Shown here piece by piece: positions 44,269 to 54,877 of a stretch of 64,000 bases of DNA. This stretch comes from Roseovarius aestuarii (GTDB taxonomy: Bacteria; Pseudomonadota; Alphaproteobacteria; Rhodobacterales; Rhodobacteraceae): positions 62,001 through 126,000 of the forward strand of contig JAPWHL010000011.1 in NCBI GenBank assembly GCA_027214255.1, read 5' to 3'. The translations under genes were made by a program, and so were the position numbers. How positions within the stretch are numbered: the first letter of the stretch is position 1; each line of letters begins with the position of its first letter. The notes below the pieces were generated by a model that was given only the letters and a program-made list of their open reading frames with translations, had not been told where the DNA came from and did not search any database.

Positions 44269-46437
44269 ATGATCGCAGTCGATGATCTGGTCGATCTGGT
44301 TCGCACCTACAATCCACAATGCGACGAAGAATTGCTGCGGGCGGCCTATGATTATGGCCGCCTTATGCATGAAGGGCAGTTTCGCCATTCTGGTGAGCTG
44401 TATTTCTCGCACCCTGTCGCGGTCGCTGCGATTCTAGCCGAACAGAATCTGGACGATGCGGCCATTGTCACCGCGCTGTTGCATGACACAATCGAGGACA
44501 CGCGCGCGTCCTATCTGACAGTGCAGAAAAAATTCGGGACCGAAATCGCCGATCTGGTTGATGGCGTGACCAAGCTGACGAACCTGCAATTGGCCAGTTC
44601 GGAAACCAAGCAGGCCGAAAACTTCCGCAAACTGTTCATGGCTATGTCCAAGGATCTGCGGGTTATTCTGGTCAAGCTGGCAGACCGTTTGCACAACATG
44701 CGTACGATCAAGGCGATGCGCCCTGAAAAGCAGGTGCAAAAAGCCCGCGAAACGATGGACATCTTCGCGCCTCTGGCGGGGCGAATGGGGATGCAGTGGA
44801 TGCGCGAAGAGCTGGAGGATCTGGCCTTTCGCGTGATCAATCCCGAGGCCCGCGCCTCGATCATGCGCCGGTTCATTACCTTGCAGCGTGAAACAGGCGA
44901 TGTCATTGAACGCATTACCCGCGACATGCGGTTAGAGTTGAAAAAGGCCGGTATCACAGCCGACGTGCTGGGCCGTGCCAAGAAACCCTATTCAATCTGG
45001 CGCAAGATGCAGGAAAAAGAGATGGGGTTTTCCCGTCTTAGTGACATCTATGGGTTTCGTGTCATCACCGCGACCGAGGCCGATTGCTATGCGGTTTTGG
45101 GCGCGATCCACCAACGCTGGCGTGCGGTGCCGGGCCGGTTCAAGGATTACATCAGCCAGCCCAAAACCAACGGATATCGCTCGATCCATACGACGGTGTC
45201 AGGGCGCGATGGTAAGCGCGTCGAGGTGCAGATTCGTACGCGACAAATGCATGATGTGGCCGAAACGGGTGTGGCCGCGCATTGGTCTTATCGCGACGGG
45301 GTGCGCACGCAAAACCCGTTTGCAGTTGATCCGGCGAAATGGATCAACTCTCTGACAGAACAGTTTGATGCAGAAGAGGATCATCAGGATTTTCTCGAAG
45401 CTGTTAAGCTTGAGATGTTTTCGGATCAGGTCTTTTGCTTTACGCCCAAGGGCGACGTGATCAAGCTGCCCCGTGGGGCGACGCCGATCGATTTCGCCTA
45501 TGCGATTCACACCCGGATCGGCAATGCCGTGGTCGGGGCAAAGATTGACGGGATGCGCGTGCCGCTATGGACGCGCATTAAGAACGGTCAATCGGTTGAG
45601 GTGATCATCGCCGATGGGCAAACGCCGCAATCCACGTGGCTGGATATCGCCACGACAGGCAAGGCGCGCACTGCCATCCGGCGCGCCCTGCGCGAAGTTG
45701 ATCGCGAGCGCTACATCAAGCTGGGGCGTGAACTGGCCCGTGCGGCGTTCGAACATGTCGGCAAACGCGCGACCGACAAGGCGCTGGAAACAGCGGCGCG
45801 CACGATGCGCTTGTCGGGTAAGGATGCATTGCTGGCGCGGATGGGAAGTGCCGAGTTGACGGCGCGCGAAGTCCTGAATGCGGTCTATCCTGATTTGACC
45901 CCATCGGGGGGCGACGAAGTGGGGCGCGACCGCGCGGTGATTGGTCTGGAACCGGGTCAGCGGTTTGACCGTGCGGGATGCTGCGAGCCATTGCCGGGCG
46001 AGCGGATAGTGGGGATTACCTTTCGCGGACAGGGCGTGGTGGTGCACGCGATTGATTGCGAAACCCTGACCGCCTACGAGGATCAACCGCAACGCTGGCT
46101 GGATCTGCAATGGCACGCCGGGACGCACGCTGCAGTGTATTCGGTGTCACTGGACCTAACCATGAGCAATGACGCCGGTGTTTTGGCCCGCGTGTGCACA
46201 TTGATCGGCGAGCGTCAGGCGAATATCTCGGATATGAAGTTTGTTGATCGTAAGCCGGATTTTTACCGGCTTTTGGTCGAATTGGAACTGCGTGACGCGG
46301 AACAATTGCATAGTATTATTTCGGCGCTAGATGCCGAAAGCCATGTCGCCATGGTGGAACGCCATCGTGATGTGGCCCGCTCTGCAGAAAAGGAACTGTC
46401 GCAATCACAAGAGGTGGCAGAGCGCCCCGAACATTAA
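44269..46437 (+). CDS. Bifunctional (p)ppGpp synthetase/hydrolase (RSH)
   Basis: 722 residues. The hydrolase HD motif is intact (ALLHDTIEDT, His72-Asp73), so it can degrade ppGpp; the synthetase domain has SDIYGFRVIT and YRSIHTTV, followed by TGS (VFCFTPKGDVIKLPRGATP) and a C-terminal ACT domain (MSNDAGVLARVCTLI). Alphaproteobacteria usually have one such long enzyme (Rsh, RelA/SpoT), here probably the main stringent-response enzyme. Confidence 0.95.
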   Translation: MIAVDDLVDLVRTYNPQCDEELLRAAYDYGRLMHEGQFRHSGELYFSHPVAVAAILAEQNLDDAAIVTALLHDTIEDTRASYLTVQKKFGTEIADLVDGVTKLTNLQLASSETKQAENFRKLFMAMSKDLRVILVKLADRLHNMRTIKAMRPEKQVQKARETMDIFAPLAGRMGMQWMREELEDLAFRVINPEARASIMRRFITLQRETGDVIERITRDMRLELKKAGITADVLGRAKKPYSIWRKMQEKEMGFSRLSDIYGFRVITATEADCYAVLGAIHQRWRAVPGRFKDYISQPKTNGYRSIHTTVSGRDGKRVEVQIRTRQMHDVAETGVAAHWSYRDGVRTQNPFAVDPAKWINSLTEQFDAEEDHQDFLEAVKLEMFSDQVFCFTPKGDVIKLPRGATPIDFAYAIHTRIGNAVVGAKIDGMRVPLWTRIKNGQSVEVIIADGQTPQSTWLDIATTGKARTAIRRALREVDRERYIKLGRELARAAFEHVGKRATDKALETAARTMRLSGKDALLARMGSAELTAREVLNAVYPDLTPSGGDEVGRDRAVIGLEPGQRFDRAGCCEPLPGERIVGITFRGQGVVVHAIDCETLTAYEDQPQRWLDLQWHAGTHAAVYSVSLDLTMSNDAGVLARVCTLIGERQANISDMKFVDRKPDFYRLLVELELRDAEQLHSIISALDAESHVAMVERHRDVARSAEKELSQSQEVAERPEH

Positions 46438-46555
46438 AGCGATTTGCACTTGGCCCCGATCAAGGATCATATGCGGTCGCTAATTCCTCGTAAGGGACGT
46501 GAAATAGTTTCACGGTTCCTTGAAATGAAACGCAAGCCGGGTAAGGAGCCGTGCA

Positions 46556-47260
46556 TTGGTCTTCAAGCGACGAGACAAACGACCCGTCTGGAAGTCCGTG
46601 GCGCTGTTTTTCTGGCCCAAGGGAGGATGGGCGCGTGCGTTTCGTTATGTGAACCTGCGCGTTCGCCGCCTGCCGGATCCGCCGCACCGCATTGCCCGCG
46701 GCATTTTCGCGGGCGTTTTCGTCACCTTCACTCCGTTTTTCGGATTTCATTTCTTTTTGGCGGCAGGATTGGCGTGGATCCTGCGGGGCAATATCATCGC
46801 CTCGCTCTTGGCGACATTCGTGGGCAATCCGTTGACCTTTCTGGCAATCGGCACCGCATCGCTGCAAACTGGGCATTTCCTGTTGGGGACGCGTAAATAT
46901 CTTCCCGAAGAGGTTCACCGATCCTTGGGGGGCAAGTTTCTCGATGCGGGACAGGATTTGCGCCACAATATCTGGGCGATGTTCACGCCTGAAACGGCGC
47001 ATTGGGGCAAGCTGACTGTTTTTTACAATGACGTCTTTTTGCCCTACGCTGTGGGCGCCATCATCCCCGGTTTGATCTGCGGCATTACCGCGTATTATTT
47101 TTCGCTGCCGTTGATCAACGTCTATCAGAAACGGCGCAAGGCCCGCCTGACCGCCAAATGGCACGCGTTGAAACAAAAGGCCAAGGTCAGCGCGCGTGGC
47201 ATCGCCGCGCCCAAGGCCAAACCGAGCACACCGTCGCCGGATGATCAAAATCAGGGATGA
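46556..47260 (+). CDS. DUF2062 domain membrane protein
   Basis: 234 residues with a TTG start at 46556, preceded at 8 nt by AAGGAG. It has the DUF2062 core RIARGIFAGVFVTFTPFFGFHFFLA, FVGNPLTF, and a second hydrophobic block (YAVGAIIPGLICGITAYYF). The C-terminal tail is basic. Function unknown. It lies 148 bp upstream of pdxJ. Confidence 0.84.
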   Translation: MVFKRRDKRPVWKSVALFFWPKGGWARAFRYVNLRVRRLPDPPHRIARGIFAGVFVTFTPFFGFHFFLAAGLAWILRGNIIASLLATFVGNPLTFLAIGTASLQTGHFLLGTRKYLPEEVHRSLGGKFLDAGQDLRHNIWAMFTPETAHWGKLTVFYNDVFLPYAVGAIIPGLICGITAYYFSLPLINVYQKRRKARLTAKWHALKQKAKVSARGIAAPKAKPSTPSPDDQNQG

Positions 47261-47408
47261 TTTTGGCCCCACGGTTTCAGCTGCTGCAGCGCATGCGACG
47301 ATATCGAGGCACATCTGGGGCGGGGGCCATACAGGATCACTTTCCCGTTGGGTCTGACGTCCAAACCCACTAGCTTGTCAGCGAGTCGTTCATCGATAGG
47401 GGGTCTTC

Positions 47409-48179
47409 ATGCCTGATCAATCCAAACTGCGTCTTGGCGTAAACATCGACCATGTCGCCACCATTCGCAACGCACGCGGCGGCGACACGCCGGATCCTGT
47501 GCGCGCGGCCAAACTGGCAGAAGAGGCCGGGGCCGATGGCATCACGGCGCATTTGCGCGAAGACCGACGCCACATTCTTGATCACGATATCTCGGCCTTG
47601 ATGGAGGCCCTTACGGTTCCTTTGAATTTTGAGATGGCCGCGACCGAGGAAATGGCCCAGATCGCCCTGCGTCACAAACCCCATGCCGTGTGTATTGTCC
47701 CCGAAAAGCGTGAGGAACGAACAACCGAAGGCGGGCTGGAAGTGGCGCGCGAGGAAAACCGTCTGGCCCATTATATCGCACCACTGCGTGATGCAGGGTG
47801 CCGCGTGTCGATCTTTATTGCGGCCGACGCCAAACAGATCGAGGCAGCAGCCCGCATCGGGGCCGATATCATCGAACTGCACACAGGTGCCTATTGTGAC
47901 GCCCATGCGGAGGGCGATGTCACCACTCGTGATCGCGAGTTTCAGTCGCTGCGCGAAATGTCGGCCTATGCCCATTCACTGGGGCTAGAGGTGCACGCCG
48001 GTCACGGGTTGACCTATGACACGGTTGCGCCAATTGCCGCTTTCCCCGAGGTCATGGAGCTGAACATTGGTCACTTTTTGATTGGCGAGGCGATTTTTCG
48101 GGGGCTGCAACCGGCCATTGCTGAAATGCGAAGCCTGATGGACGCTGCGCGCGGTGGCGCGCGCCAAGCCGCAGGATGA
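47409..48179 (+). CDS. pdxJ: Pyridoxine 5'-phosphate synthase
   Basis: 256 residues. It begins [24 protein letters not shown], with HLREDRRHI and EMAATEEM, the active-site residues of PdxJ, and [23 protein letters not shown] at the C-terminus. It builds pyridoxine phosphate from DXP and 3-amino-1-hydroxyacetone phosphate. Its stop overlaps the next gene by 4 bases. Confidence 0.96.
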   Translation: MPDQSKLRLGVNIDHVATIRNARGGDTPDPVRAAKLAEEAGADGITAHLREDRRHILDHDISALMEALTVPLNFEMAATEEMAQIALRHKPHAVCIVPEKREERTTEGGLEVAREENRLAHYIAPLRDAGCRVSIFIAADAKQIEAAARIGADIIELHTGAYCDAHAEGDVTTRDREFQSLREMSAYAHSLGLEVHAGHGLTYDTVAPIAAFPEVMELNIGHFLIGEAIFRGLQPAIAEMRSLMDAARGGARQAAG

Positions 48180-48616
48180 ACTATCTGCGTTACGCCGGTG
48201 TGTTTATCGGTTTTGCCGTGGGTGTTGCGCTGCTGGTCTTGGCGCTGAACCGTTGGGCGGATGCGAATTTGGGCTCGTCAGCGCAGTTGTTGGCACCCGC
48301 AATGGTGGCCGCTGTGATCGAGGGGCGCTATTTTGCCCGCAGCCAAACGCGCAAACCAACGACAGCTGAGGCTTGGAACTTTGCGTTGATGGCGACTGTC
48401 CTTGCGGTGATGTTGAACCTGATGCTCAGCTATGCGGCCAGCCGCCTGATGCCTGAGTTTGCCAAATTGACCATCGCGCCCTTTGCCTCGCAGCAGTTTG
48501 TAACTTTGTTGGGCCTATACGGGTTGGGGTATTTACTGTCGAACCGGTTCTTCTTTGGCCTTGGCGCGCGCACTGAACTGGACCGACAGACGCGCGGCGC
48601 GGGGCCCGCCAAATGA
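48176..48616 (+). CDS. ABZJ_00895-type membrane protein
   Basis: 146 residues with four hydrophobic segments, of which the first is [19 protein letters not shown]. The charge pattern and [13 protein letters not shown] fit the ABZJ_00895 family. Function unknown. It overlaps pdxJ upstream and the LysE gene downstream by 4 bases each, so the three are translationally coupled. Confidence 0.68.
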   Translation: MNYLRYAGVFIGFAVGVALLVLALNRWADANLGSSAQLLAPAMVAAVIEGRYFARSQTRKPTTAEAWNFALMATVLAVMLNLMLSYAASRLMPEFAKLTIAPFASQQFVTLLGLYGLGYLLSNRFFFGLGARTELDRQTRGAGPAK

Positions 48617-49236
48617 GTGCCGTCGAGATGATCTTGCTGTTGGCGGCATGGTTCGTTGCGGGGGCCAGCCCCGGACCTGCGACACTGGCGATTTCAGGCA
48701 CTGCTATGGCGGAAGGCCGCCGGGCCGGGCTGACGATTGCCAGTGGTGTGCTGTGCGGATCGGCATTCTGGGGCGTGGCGGCCGCATTGGGAATGAGCGC
48801 GTTGATGCTGGCCCATGTTTGGCTGTTTGAGCTGGTTCGCTATGCTGGGGCAATTTATCTTTTGTGGCTGGCCGCTAAGGCATTGCGTCGGGCAATTAAT
48901 CCGCCATCTGCTTTGGGGCAGGGCGCTGGCCGCGTGCTTCGACGGTTGTTTGTGCGGGGGCTGTTGATTCACATCACGAACCCCAAGGCGATCCTGTCAT
49001 GGGGGGCGATCTATGCAATCGCGCTGCCTGCCGGGGCGGACATGGTGGCTGTCTGGCATTTGTTCGCCAAGTTAATCTGCGTTAGCGGGTTCGTGTTTCT
49101 GGGTTACGGCATGTTGTTTTCAATCCCCGGTGTGGCGCGTGTTTACATGCGGTTACGCCGAGGGTTTGACACCATGTTTGCGATCTTGTTCGGTGGTGCG
49201 GCGCTCAAGCTGCTTACCACCCGGTTGGAGGTTTGA
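48613..49236 (+). CDS. LysE family amino acid/metabolite exporter
   Basis: 207 residues with about six membrane spans and the LysE/RhtB N-terminal motif [12 protein letters not shown], later [16 protein letters not shown]. It probably exports an amino acid or homoserine-lactone-like molecule. Its position between pdxJ and acpS does not reveal the substrate. Confidence 0.87.
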   Translation: MSAVEMILLLAAWFVAGASPGPATLAISGTAMAEGRRAGLTIASGVLCGSAFWGVAAALGMSALMLAHVWLFELVRYAGAIYLLWLAAKALRRAINPPSALGQGAGRVLRRLFVRGLLIHITNPKAILSWGAIYAIALPAGADMVAVWHLFAKLICVSGFVFLGYGMLFSIPGVARVYMRLRRGFDTMFAILFGGAALKLLTTRLEV

Positions 49237-49315
49237 ACGTGCCGCACGATGTCGGCTTGATGGCGCGACTTGCCATAAATGCGCCGTGGGGCTGCGGCGT
49301 GGAGGGCTTTGCGCG

Positions 49316-49714
49316 ATGATTTTAGGCATCGGCACTGATCTGGCCAATATAGCACGCATAGCGCGCACGCTGGATCGCTTTGGCGACCGGTTTCGCAATC
49401 GCGTGTTTACGCCGATTGAACAGGCCAAGGCCGAACGCCGCGCCGACACGCCGGGGACCTACGCCAAACGCTGGGCAGCAAAAGAGGCGTGCTCAAAGGC
49501 GCTGGGCACAGGGCTGCGTATGGGTATCTCGTGGAAGGACATGGCCGTGAGCAATCTGGACACCGGCCAACCGGTGATGGAGGTCACTGGCTGGGCCGCC
49601 GAACGGCTGGCAAAGATGACGCCGCCCAATCACAGCGCGATTATCCACGTGACCCTGACCGATGATCACCCGTGGGCACAGGCGTTTGTCGTGATCGAGG
49701 CACGCCCGCTCTAG
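49316..49714 (+). CDS. acpS: Holo-[acyl-carrier-protein] synthase
   Basis: 132 residues from [19 protein letters not shown]. The 4'-phosphopantetheinyl transferase motifs are GIGTDL with the metal-binding Asp and [15 protein letters not shown] with the Glu and Lys. It activates ACP with phosphopantetheine. The ATG at 49316 matches the conserved AcpS start. lepB follows 96 bp later. Confidence 0.94.
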   Translation: MILGIGTDLANIARIARTLDRFGDRFRNRVFTPIEQAKAERRADTPGTYAKRWAAKEACSKALGTGLRMGISWKDMAVSNLDTGQPVMEVTGWAAERLAKMTPPNHSAIIHVTLTDDHPWAQAFVVIEARPL

Positions 49715-49810
49715 GTTATGCGCACCTGACCTCTGGGTTGACACGCCGCGCAGGCCCGCCCATGTAGCGACAACAGTTTCTGACCACCCCTCAGCAAGCG
49801 GAGTTCGCGC

Positions 49811-50641
49811 ATGGCATCCGAGGCCAAGAAAAGCAGTTCGATCATCGAGACAATCAAAACGGTTGTCTATGCCCTGTTGATCGCGGGCGTGTTTCGTACG
49901 CTGTTTTTTCAACCCTTCTGGATCCCGTCGGGATCTATGAAGGATACGCTGTTGATCGGTGATTTTCTGTTCGTCAACAAGATGGCCTATGGCTATTCCT
50001 ACGCATCCTGTCCCTCTATCCGCTTTGCGGGGCTGGATATTGATGCCAAGGATATCTGTGGTTTTCTTGATGGCGATAATACGCGCATCCTTGGAGGGAC
50101 GCCTGAACGCGGCGATATCATCGTCTTCCGCCATCCTGTGACCGGCACGGATTTCATCAAACGTCTGGTTGGTTTGCCGGGCGACAAGATTCAGGTCACG
50201 GATGGTGTTCTTCAGATCAATGACACACCCGTAACGCTGGAGGACGCAGGCAATTTTGACGAAGATTACGCGCCCCAAGGCCCGATGCGCAGCCGTCCGC
50301 GCTGTGAAAACGGTGTGGTGGGCGAGGGGGCCGTTTGCTCCAAATCCCGTCAGATCGAAACTTTCCCAGACGGGCACAGCCATGCGATCCTGAACATTAC
50401 GCATCAGCGTTCGGATGACACCGGAGTCTTCACCGTGCCCGAGGGACATTATTTCTTCATGGGTGATAACCGCGACAATTCGACCGACAGCCGCTTTCCG
50501 CAATCTGTGGGCGGGGTTGGGTTTGTCCCGTATGAAAACCTGATCGGACGTGCGGGACGTGTCATGTTCTCATCGGCGGGCAGCCGGATGTTTTACTTCT
50601 GGACATGGCGCGGGGACCGATTCTTTAAGAGGCTTCAGTGA
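49811..50641 (+). CDS. lepB: Signal peptidase I
   Basis: 276 residues. The N-terminal membrane span is residues 16-33, the catalytic Ser42 is in [11 protein letters not shown] and the general-base Lys117 in [11 protein letters not shown]. Other family boxes are [13 protein letters not shown]. It has four Cys in a periplasmic insert (SCPSIRF, DICGF, RCENGV and VCSKS), which may form disulfides. It cleaves signal peptides at the inner membrane. Its stop overlaps rnc by 4 bases. Confidence 0.95.
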   Translation: MASEAKKSSSIIETIKTVVYALLIAGVFRTLFFQPFWIPSGSMKDTLLIGDFLFVNKMAYGYSYASCPSIRFAGLDIDAKDICGFLDGDNTRILGGTPERGDIIVFRHPVTGTDFIKRLVGLPGDKIQVTDGVLQINDTPVTLEDAGNFDEDYAPQGPMRSRPRCENGVVGEGAVCSKSRQIETFPDGHSHAILNITHQRSDDTGVFTVPEGHYFFMGDNRDNSTDSRFPQSVGGVGFVPYENLIGRAGRVMFSSAGSRMFYFWTWRGDRFFKRLQ

Positions 50642-51333
50642 AACTCTCGGCCGAGCTAAAGGCCTTTGCCGGGCGGCTGGGTCATACGTTTGAACGCACC
50701 GACCTGCTGGTCGAATCCGTAACGCATGCGTCCAAGTCCTCGCCTACGCGGTCTGACAACCAACGTCTGGAGTTTTTGGGGGACCGCGTGCTGGGGCTCG
50801 TCATGGCCGAGGCCCTTCTGTCCCATGATCCCTCTGCCAGTGAAGGGCAGTTGGCCCCGCGATTTAATGCCTTGGTGCGCAAAGAAGCCTGCGCTGATGT
50901 CGCCCGATCCATTGATCTGGGCGCGGTGCTGAAGCTGGGGCGCTCGGAAATGCTCTCAGGTGGGCGGCGCAAAGATGCCTTGTTGGGCGATGCGATGGAA
51001 GCCGTGATTGCCGCTGTCTACCTGGATGCCGGGTTCGAGGCCGCACGCGATGTGATCATCAATCTCTGGGCGGGACGCATCGACGCGGTCGAAGCTGATG
51101 CGCGCGACGCCAAGACTGCGTTGCAGGAATGGGCGCAAGCGCGTGGTCTGCCCCCGCCCAGCTATGATCAAACGGCCCGCTCTGGCCCGGATCATGCGCC
51201 GGTTTTCACCATCACCGCCACCCTGCGCACGGGGGTATCCAGTGCATCTTCGGCAGGGTCCAAACGACAGGCCGAACAAGCGGCAGCCAAGGCATTGCTG
51301 GATAAAGTTCAGAAAACGGCCCCCACTAAATAG
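50638..51333 (+). CDS. rnc: Ribonuclease III
   Basis: 231 residues with a GTG start overlapping lepB. The catalytic signature is [16 protein letters not shown] with the second acid box [16 protein letters not shown], followed by a C-terminal dsRNA-binding domain (residues about 155-225, KTALQEWAQ...[13 protein letters not shown]). It processes rRNA and double-stranded RNAs. lepB-rnc-era is the conserved order. Confidence 0.95.
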   Translation: MKLSAELKAFAGRLGHTFERTDLLVESVTHASKSSPTRSDNQRLEFLGDRVLGLVMAEALLSHDPSASEGQLAPRFNALVRKEACADVARSIDLGAVLKLGRSEMLSGGRRKDALLGDAMEAVIAAVYLDAGFEAARDVIINLWAGRIDAVEADARDAKTALQEWAQARGLPPPSYDQTARSGPDHAPVFTITATLRTGVSSASSAGSKRQAEQAAAKALLDKVQKTAPTK

Positions 51334-51451
51334 CCGCTGACCGCAAAGACGCGGGATGCACACGCCCTCTGGGCAATTCTGCGCCGATAAGATAGGGCTA
51401 AGACCACGTCTTGTCCCAAGAGCCATCGCTTCATTTGTCCAAGGAATGCCC

Positions 51452-52360
51452 ATGACCACCCGTGCCGGATTTATTGCGCTGATCGGTGAACCGAACGCCG
51501 GTAAATCGACTTTGCTCAACCGTATGGTTGGTGCCAAGGTCAGCATCGTGACCCACAAGGTCCAGACCACGCGTGCGCGCATCCGTGGTGTCGCCCTTGA
51601 AGGAGAGGCGCAGCTGGTCTTTGTCGACACGCCGGGCCTGTTCAAACCACGTCGCCGTCTGGATCGCGCGATGGTCGCTGCTGCATGGGGCGGGGCGGCA
51701 GATGCCGATGTTGTCGTGCTGCTGATCGAGGCACATCGCGGCGTCACTGAAGGGGTCGAAAAAATCCTTGATGGTCTGGGCGATGTGACGAAAGGGCGCA
51801 AAGTTGCTCTGGCGATCAACAAGATCGACCGTGTTCCCGCCGAGCGCCTGTTGGCACTGACCAAGGATATGAATGATCGGTTTGCCTTTTCCGAGACCTT
51901 CCTGATCTCGGCTGAAAAGGGCCACGGCGTAGATACCTTGCGTGGCTGGCTGGCCGAGCAACTGCCCGAAGGCCCATGGCTCTACCCCGAAGATCAGATC
52001 GCCGATCTGCCGATGCGCATGATCGCCGCCGAAATCACGCGTGAAAAATTGACTCTTCGCCTGCATCAGGAGCTACCTTACCAACTAACGGTCGAAACCG
52101 AAAACTGGGAAGAGCGCCAAGACGGATCGGCGCGTATCGATCAGGTGATCTATGTCATGCGCGATGGCCACAAAGGCATTGTGCTCGGACGCAAGGGCGA
52201 AACGGTGAAATCTGTATCCACCGCCGCGCGCACCGAACTGGAAGAATTCCTCGGTCGCCGCGTCCACTTGTTTTTGCAGATCAAGGTGCGCCCGAACTGG
52301 CTGGAAGAATCCGAACGCTACTCGGAAATGGGCCTGAACTTCAAAGACGGCAATGAATGA
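51452..52360 (+). CDS. era: GTPase Era
   Basis: 302 residues from MTTRAGFIALIGEPNAGKST; the ATG at 51452 has AAGGA 6 nt upstream. G1 is GEPNAGKST, G3 DTPG, G4 NKID, and the C-terminal KH domain contains VLGRKGETVKSVS and LFLQIKVRPNW. It binds 16S rRNA and helps 30S assembly. It is 118 bp downstream of rnc and followed by a family C repeat. Confidence 0.95.
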   Translation: MTTRAGFIALIGEPNAGKSTLLNRMVGAKVSIVTHKVQTTRARIRGVALEGEAQLVFVDTPGLFKPRRRLDRAMVAAAWGGAADADVVVLLIEAHRGVTEGVEKILDGLGDVTKGRKVALAINKIDRVPAERLLALTKDMNDRFAFSETFLISAEKGHGVDTLRGWLAEQLPEGPWLYPEDQIADLPMRMIAAEITREKLTLRLHQELPYQLTVETENWEERQDGSARIDQVIYVMRDGHKGIVLGRKGETVKSVSTAARTELEEFLGRRVHLFLQIKVRPNWLEESERYSEMGLNFKDGNE

Positions 52361-52368
52361 CCTGCACT

Positions 52369-52393
52369 GTATTTTTTCTTGGTGAAAATACCC
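52369..52393. repeat. Short intergenic repeat, family C, copy 2
   Basis: GTATTTT (52369-52375) pairs with AAAATAC (52385-52391) around TTCTTGGTG, giving a 7-bp hairpin. The pattern TTTTTTCTTGG-N4-AATACCC is shared with 12139-12163 and 62243-62267. It lies 8 bp after era. Confidence 0.6.
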
Positions 52394-52409
52394 AATTGCC
52401 CGGCCCGCC

Positions 52410-52742
52410 ATGGCGCGCCTGAGTGCGCAATTCTGGGTGCAGGCCTATCTGGCCCGCCTGCGCGGACACTCTATTCCGGCCTTTGTGACGGCCCATGGCG
52501 ACGACATGTCTGGCGCAGTTCTGGTCAAGCTCAATCCATTGGATGGCACGGCAACGGCCTATCAACGCCGGTTCGATCTGGCGACGGACCGTCGCCAGTG
52601 GGATACACTTGCAAGCGGTCCCGAGGCCGAGGTTGACGCAGCCATTTCGCGCCAGCGCGGCTTTGATACGGATCTTTGGGTGATCGAGGTCGAGGACCGC
52701 GCCGGTCGCCACTTGCTTGGGGAGCCCGGGTTGGATGACTAA
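52410..52742 (+). CDS. DUF1491 family protein
   Basis: 110 residues from MARLSAQFWVQAYLARLRG, with LVKLNPLDGTATAYQR and DTDLWVIEVEDR, typical of DUF1491, a small soluble alphaproteobacterial family. Function unknown, but it is regularly found beside era and recO. RecO follows 130 bp later. Confidence 0.85.
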   Translation: MARLSAQFWVQAYLARLRGHSIPAFVTAHGDDMSGAVLVKLNPLDGTATAYQRRFDLATDRRQWDTLASGPEAEVDAAISRQRGFDTDLWVIEVEDRAGRHLLGEPGLDD

Positions 52743-52872
52743 AACGTAGATCTGCCCGTCCCGGACGTGATCTGCGGCCTTGCGCCCCCTCAGATCGAAT
52801 AGTGATGCCCTCTTTGCACCGGGGGCGATTTCGTGTGAAATTGCACCGTCACAGGCAAAGGAACGCGAAGCG

Positions 52873-53613
52873 ATGGAATGGCGCGATCAGGGCATATTGC
52901 TGTCAGTGCGTCGCCATGGCGAAACCTCTGCGATTATCGAGGTTCTGACTCCGTCGCATGGTCGCCATGCCGGGGTTGTACGTGGCGGCACATCGCGCAA
53001 GTTGGCACCGGTCTTGCAACCGGGCGCGCAGTTGGATGTCAGTTGGCGCGCACGGTTGGAAGACCACATCGGTTCTTTTACGGTCGAACCTGTCCGCTCG
53101 CGTGCGGCCCATGTTATGGGGGATCGTTTGGCGTTGGCCGGGTTGAATGCGGTTACTGCGCTGTTGGTGTTTGCCCTGCCGGAACGCGAGGCGCATCTGC
53201 CGCTTTACACACGCACCGAACAATTGCTGGATTTGTTAGGCTCGCCCGATGTCTGGCCGCTTGCTTTCTTGCGCTGGGAAATGGCGCTCTTGGAAGAATT
53301 GGGATTCGGTCTGGACCTTGGTGAATGTGCGGTTTTGGGCGCGCAGGCCGGGGTTGATGATCTGTGTTTCGTGTCCCCCCGTACAGGGCGCGCGGTGTCG
53401 CGGGCCGGGGCCGGCGACTGGGTGGATCGGTTGTTGCCTTTGCCGCCGTGCCTGATGGGGCGTGGTTTGGCCCCCGATGCCGAGGTCGCACAGGGGTTGA
53501 TCACGACGGGGCATTTTCTGAATCAGCATCTTGCTGCGCAGCAGGGCGGTCGCGCTTTGCCCGAGGCCCGTGCCCGATTTATCGAACGGTTTACCGCGCG
53601 CATTGCGTCCTGA
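52873..53613 (+). CDS. recO: DNA repair protein RecO
   Basis: 246 residues from [21 protein letters not shown]. The N-terminal OB-fold region has [10 protein letters not shown], and the C-terminal helical region has [23 protein letters not shown]. The usual zinc-binding Cys motif is not complete, as in many alphaproteobacterial RecO. It loads RecA with RecF/RecR. The ATG at 52873 is preferred over the frame start at 52780. Confidence 0.93.
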   Translation: MEWRDQGILLSVRRHGETSAIIEVLTPSHGRHAGVVRGGTSRKLAPVLQPGAQLDVSWRARLEDHIGSFTVEPVRSRAAHVMGDRLALAGLNAVTALLVFALPEREAHLPLYTRTEQLLDLLGSPDVWPLAFLRWEMALLEELGFGLDLGECAVLGAQAGVDDLCFVSPRTGRAVSRAGAGDWVDRLLPLPPCLMGRGLAPDAEVAQGLITTGHFLNQHLAAQQGGRALPEARARFIERFTARIAS

Positions 53614-53621
53614 GTCTGGGT

Positions 53622-54017
53622 TTACTCGGCTGCGCGAAACAGCATCTCGCGCCCTGCCGCATTGCTTAACAGCAACATGCCGGGGGAGGTTTCTGCCAGT
53701 GTCATCTCGTCCAATGCGGACATCATGGCCTGTTCTTGGAGCAAGTCCGGGCAGGCGCGACGGGTGATGGCGATGTTTTCCAGCGAAAACCATGGGTAGG
53801 GCAGGGTCTGAACGGCGTTGAAACGGTTACAGGGCGCAACGCCTGTGACGTTGCCATCGGGCAAAAAACGTATCGTTGCGGGTGCTGAATAGGTGTTGCC
53901 GTCGATCTGCGTCAGCTGCCATTCGATGTCGCCTGCTCCATAGGCAACCAATGTTTCGTCGCTGCCACAGGCCGGCAAAGCGGCAAAAACAGCCAGGATC
54001 AGAAGGATGCGACTCAT
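53622..54017 (-). CDS. META domain lipoprotein
   Basis: 131 residues with lipobox LPAC (Cys17). The META (HslJ-like) fold is visible in IEWQLTQIDGNTYSAPATIRF, GVAPCNRFNA and ITRRACPDLLQEQAMMSAL. It is a predicted periplasmic lipid-anchored protein of unknown role. It converges with recO, with 8 bp between them. Confidence 0.8.
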   Translation of the reverse strand: MSRILLILAVFAALPACGSDETLVAYGAGDIEWQLTQIDGNTYSAPATIRFLPDGNVTGVAPCNRFNAVQTLPYPWFSLENIAITRRACPDLLQEQAMMSALDEMTLAETSPGMLLLSNAAGREMLFRAAE

Positions 54018-54119
54018 TAGGTGTCCTTTTGGTTGCCGCCCGCATGTTCGGGCCGCTTCCCTCTTATTTAGGGCGTAATCACAGCGAAACAATCGTCTGA
54101 GGCTCGTGCGTCCAAAGGG

Positions 54120-54659
54120 TTAACGCAGGGCCAGTACCAGATCCACCAGCGATCCCATGGCGCGAGTTTGGTTCAGGTCCGGTCGTGGGCCCATCGCCTG
54201 CATTCCGATTGCGGCAGCCTGTAGGATGCTGGTCATGTCAGGGTTGCTGACGCCAATCTGGTCCAGCAGCCCTGCCAGATGCTCGGCACGGCGGCAATCA
54301 ACGCGCGCGACACTGTCTGCGGCGGCAGGAAGGCTCAGGGCCCATGCACGAATGGCAGTATCGGTGCGGGCAGTGTCTGGATCGGCCAGATGCTGACCAA
54401 AATCGCGCAATTGCGTCGCGGTCGCGTCACTATCTGACAGGCTCATGGCCTCTAATGCCTGTTGTTCCCACCGCTCCAACAAGGCGGCATGAAAGGCAGG
54501 CAGATCGGTGAAATGCCAATAGAACGAACCTTTGGTCGTGTTCAACTGTCGTGCCAGTGGTTCTGCCTTAAGTGCGGTCGGCCCGCTTTCGCAAAGTGCG
54601 GTGAATCCAGCGTCAAGCCAGCTGTTTTGAGACAGACGTGTTCGTTTTTTCGCAATCAT
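54120..54659 (-). CDS. TetR family transcriptional regulator
   Basis: 179 residues from MIAKKRTRLSQNSWLDAGF. The HTH is LKAEPLARQLNTTKGSFYWHFTDLPAF. The C-terminal ligand domain is not recognisable. Its target is unknown. It lies alone, 218 bp from the DUF1045 gene. Confidence 0.83.
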   Translation of the reverse strand: MIAKKRTRLSQNSWLDAGFTALCESGPTALKAEPLARQLNTTKGSFYWHFTDLPAFHAALLERWEQQALEAMSLSDSDATATQLRDFGQHLADPDTARTDTAIRAWALSLPAAADSVARVDCRRAEHLAGLLDQIGVSNPDMTSILQAAAIGMQAMGPRPDLNQTRAMGSLVDLVLALR

Positions 54660-54877
54660 AACTGGCAGATAAGGGCAATGCGCCGATTGAGCAAGTGGCA
54701 TCGCCAAGGAAAACCCTGATCAGCGGATGTCGCCTTGATTTCGATGACCTCCACTCACAAAAAGCTGCTTGAATAGGCAATCCGCGCGTTTTGAGGTGGC
54801 TTGGATCACACGCCGCGCCTGCTGTGTTGGGGTGGTGTTCTAGGGCAAGGCACGCGTTGTGGGGCTGGATGGCCCCG

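Noticed and set aside
46438..46555. Small ORF between the RSH gene and the DUF2062 gene
   Set aside because: It overlaps the DUF2062 start in another frame and has no protein-like features beyond the intergenic stretch.
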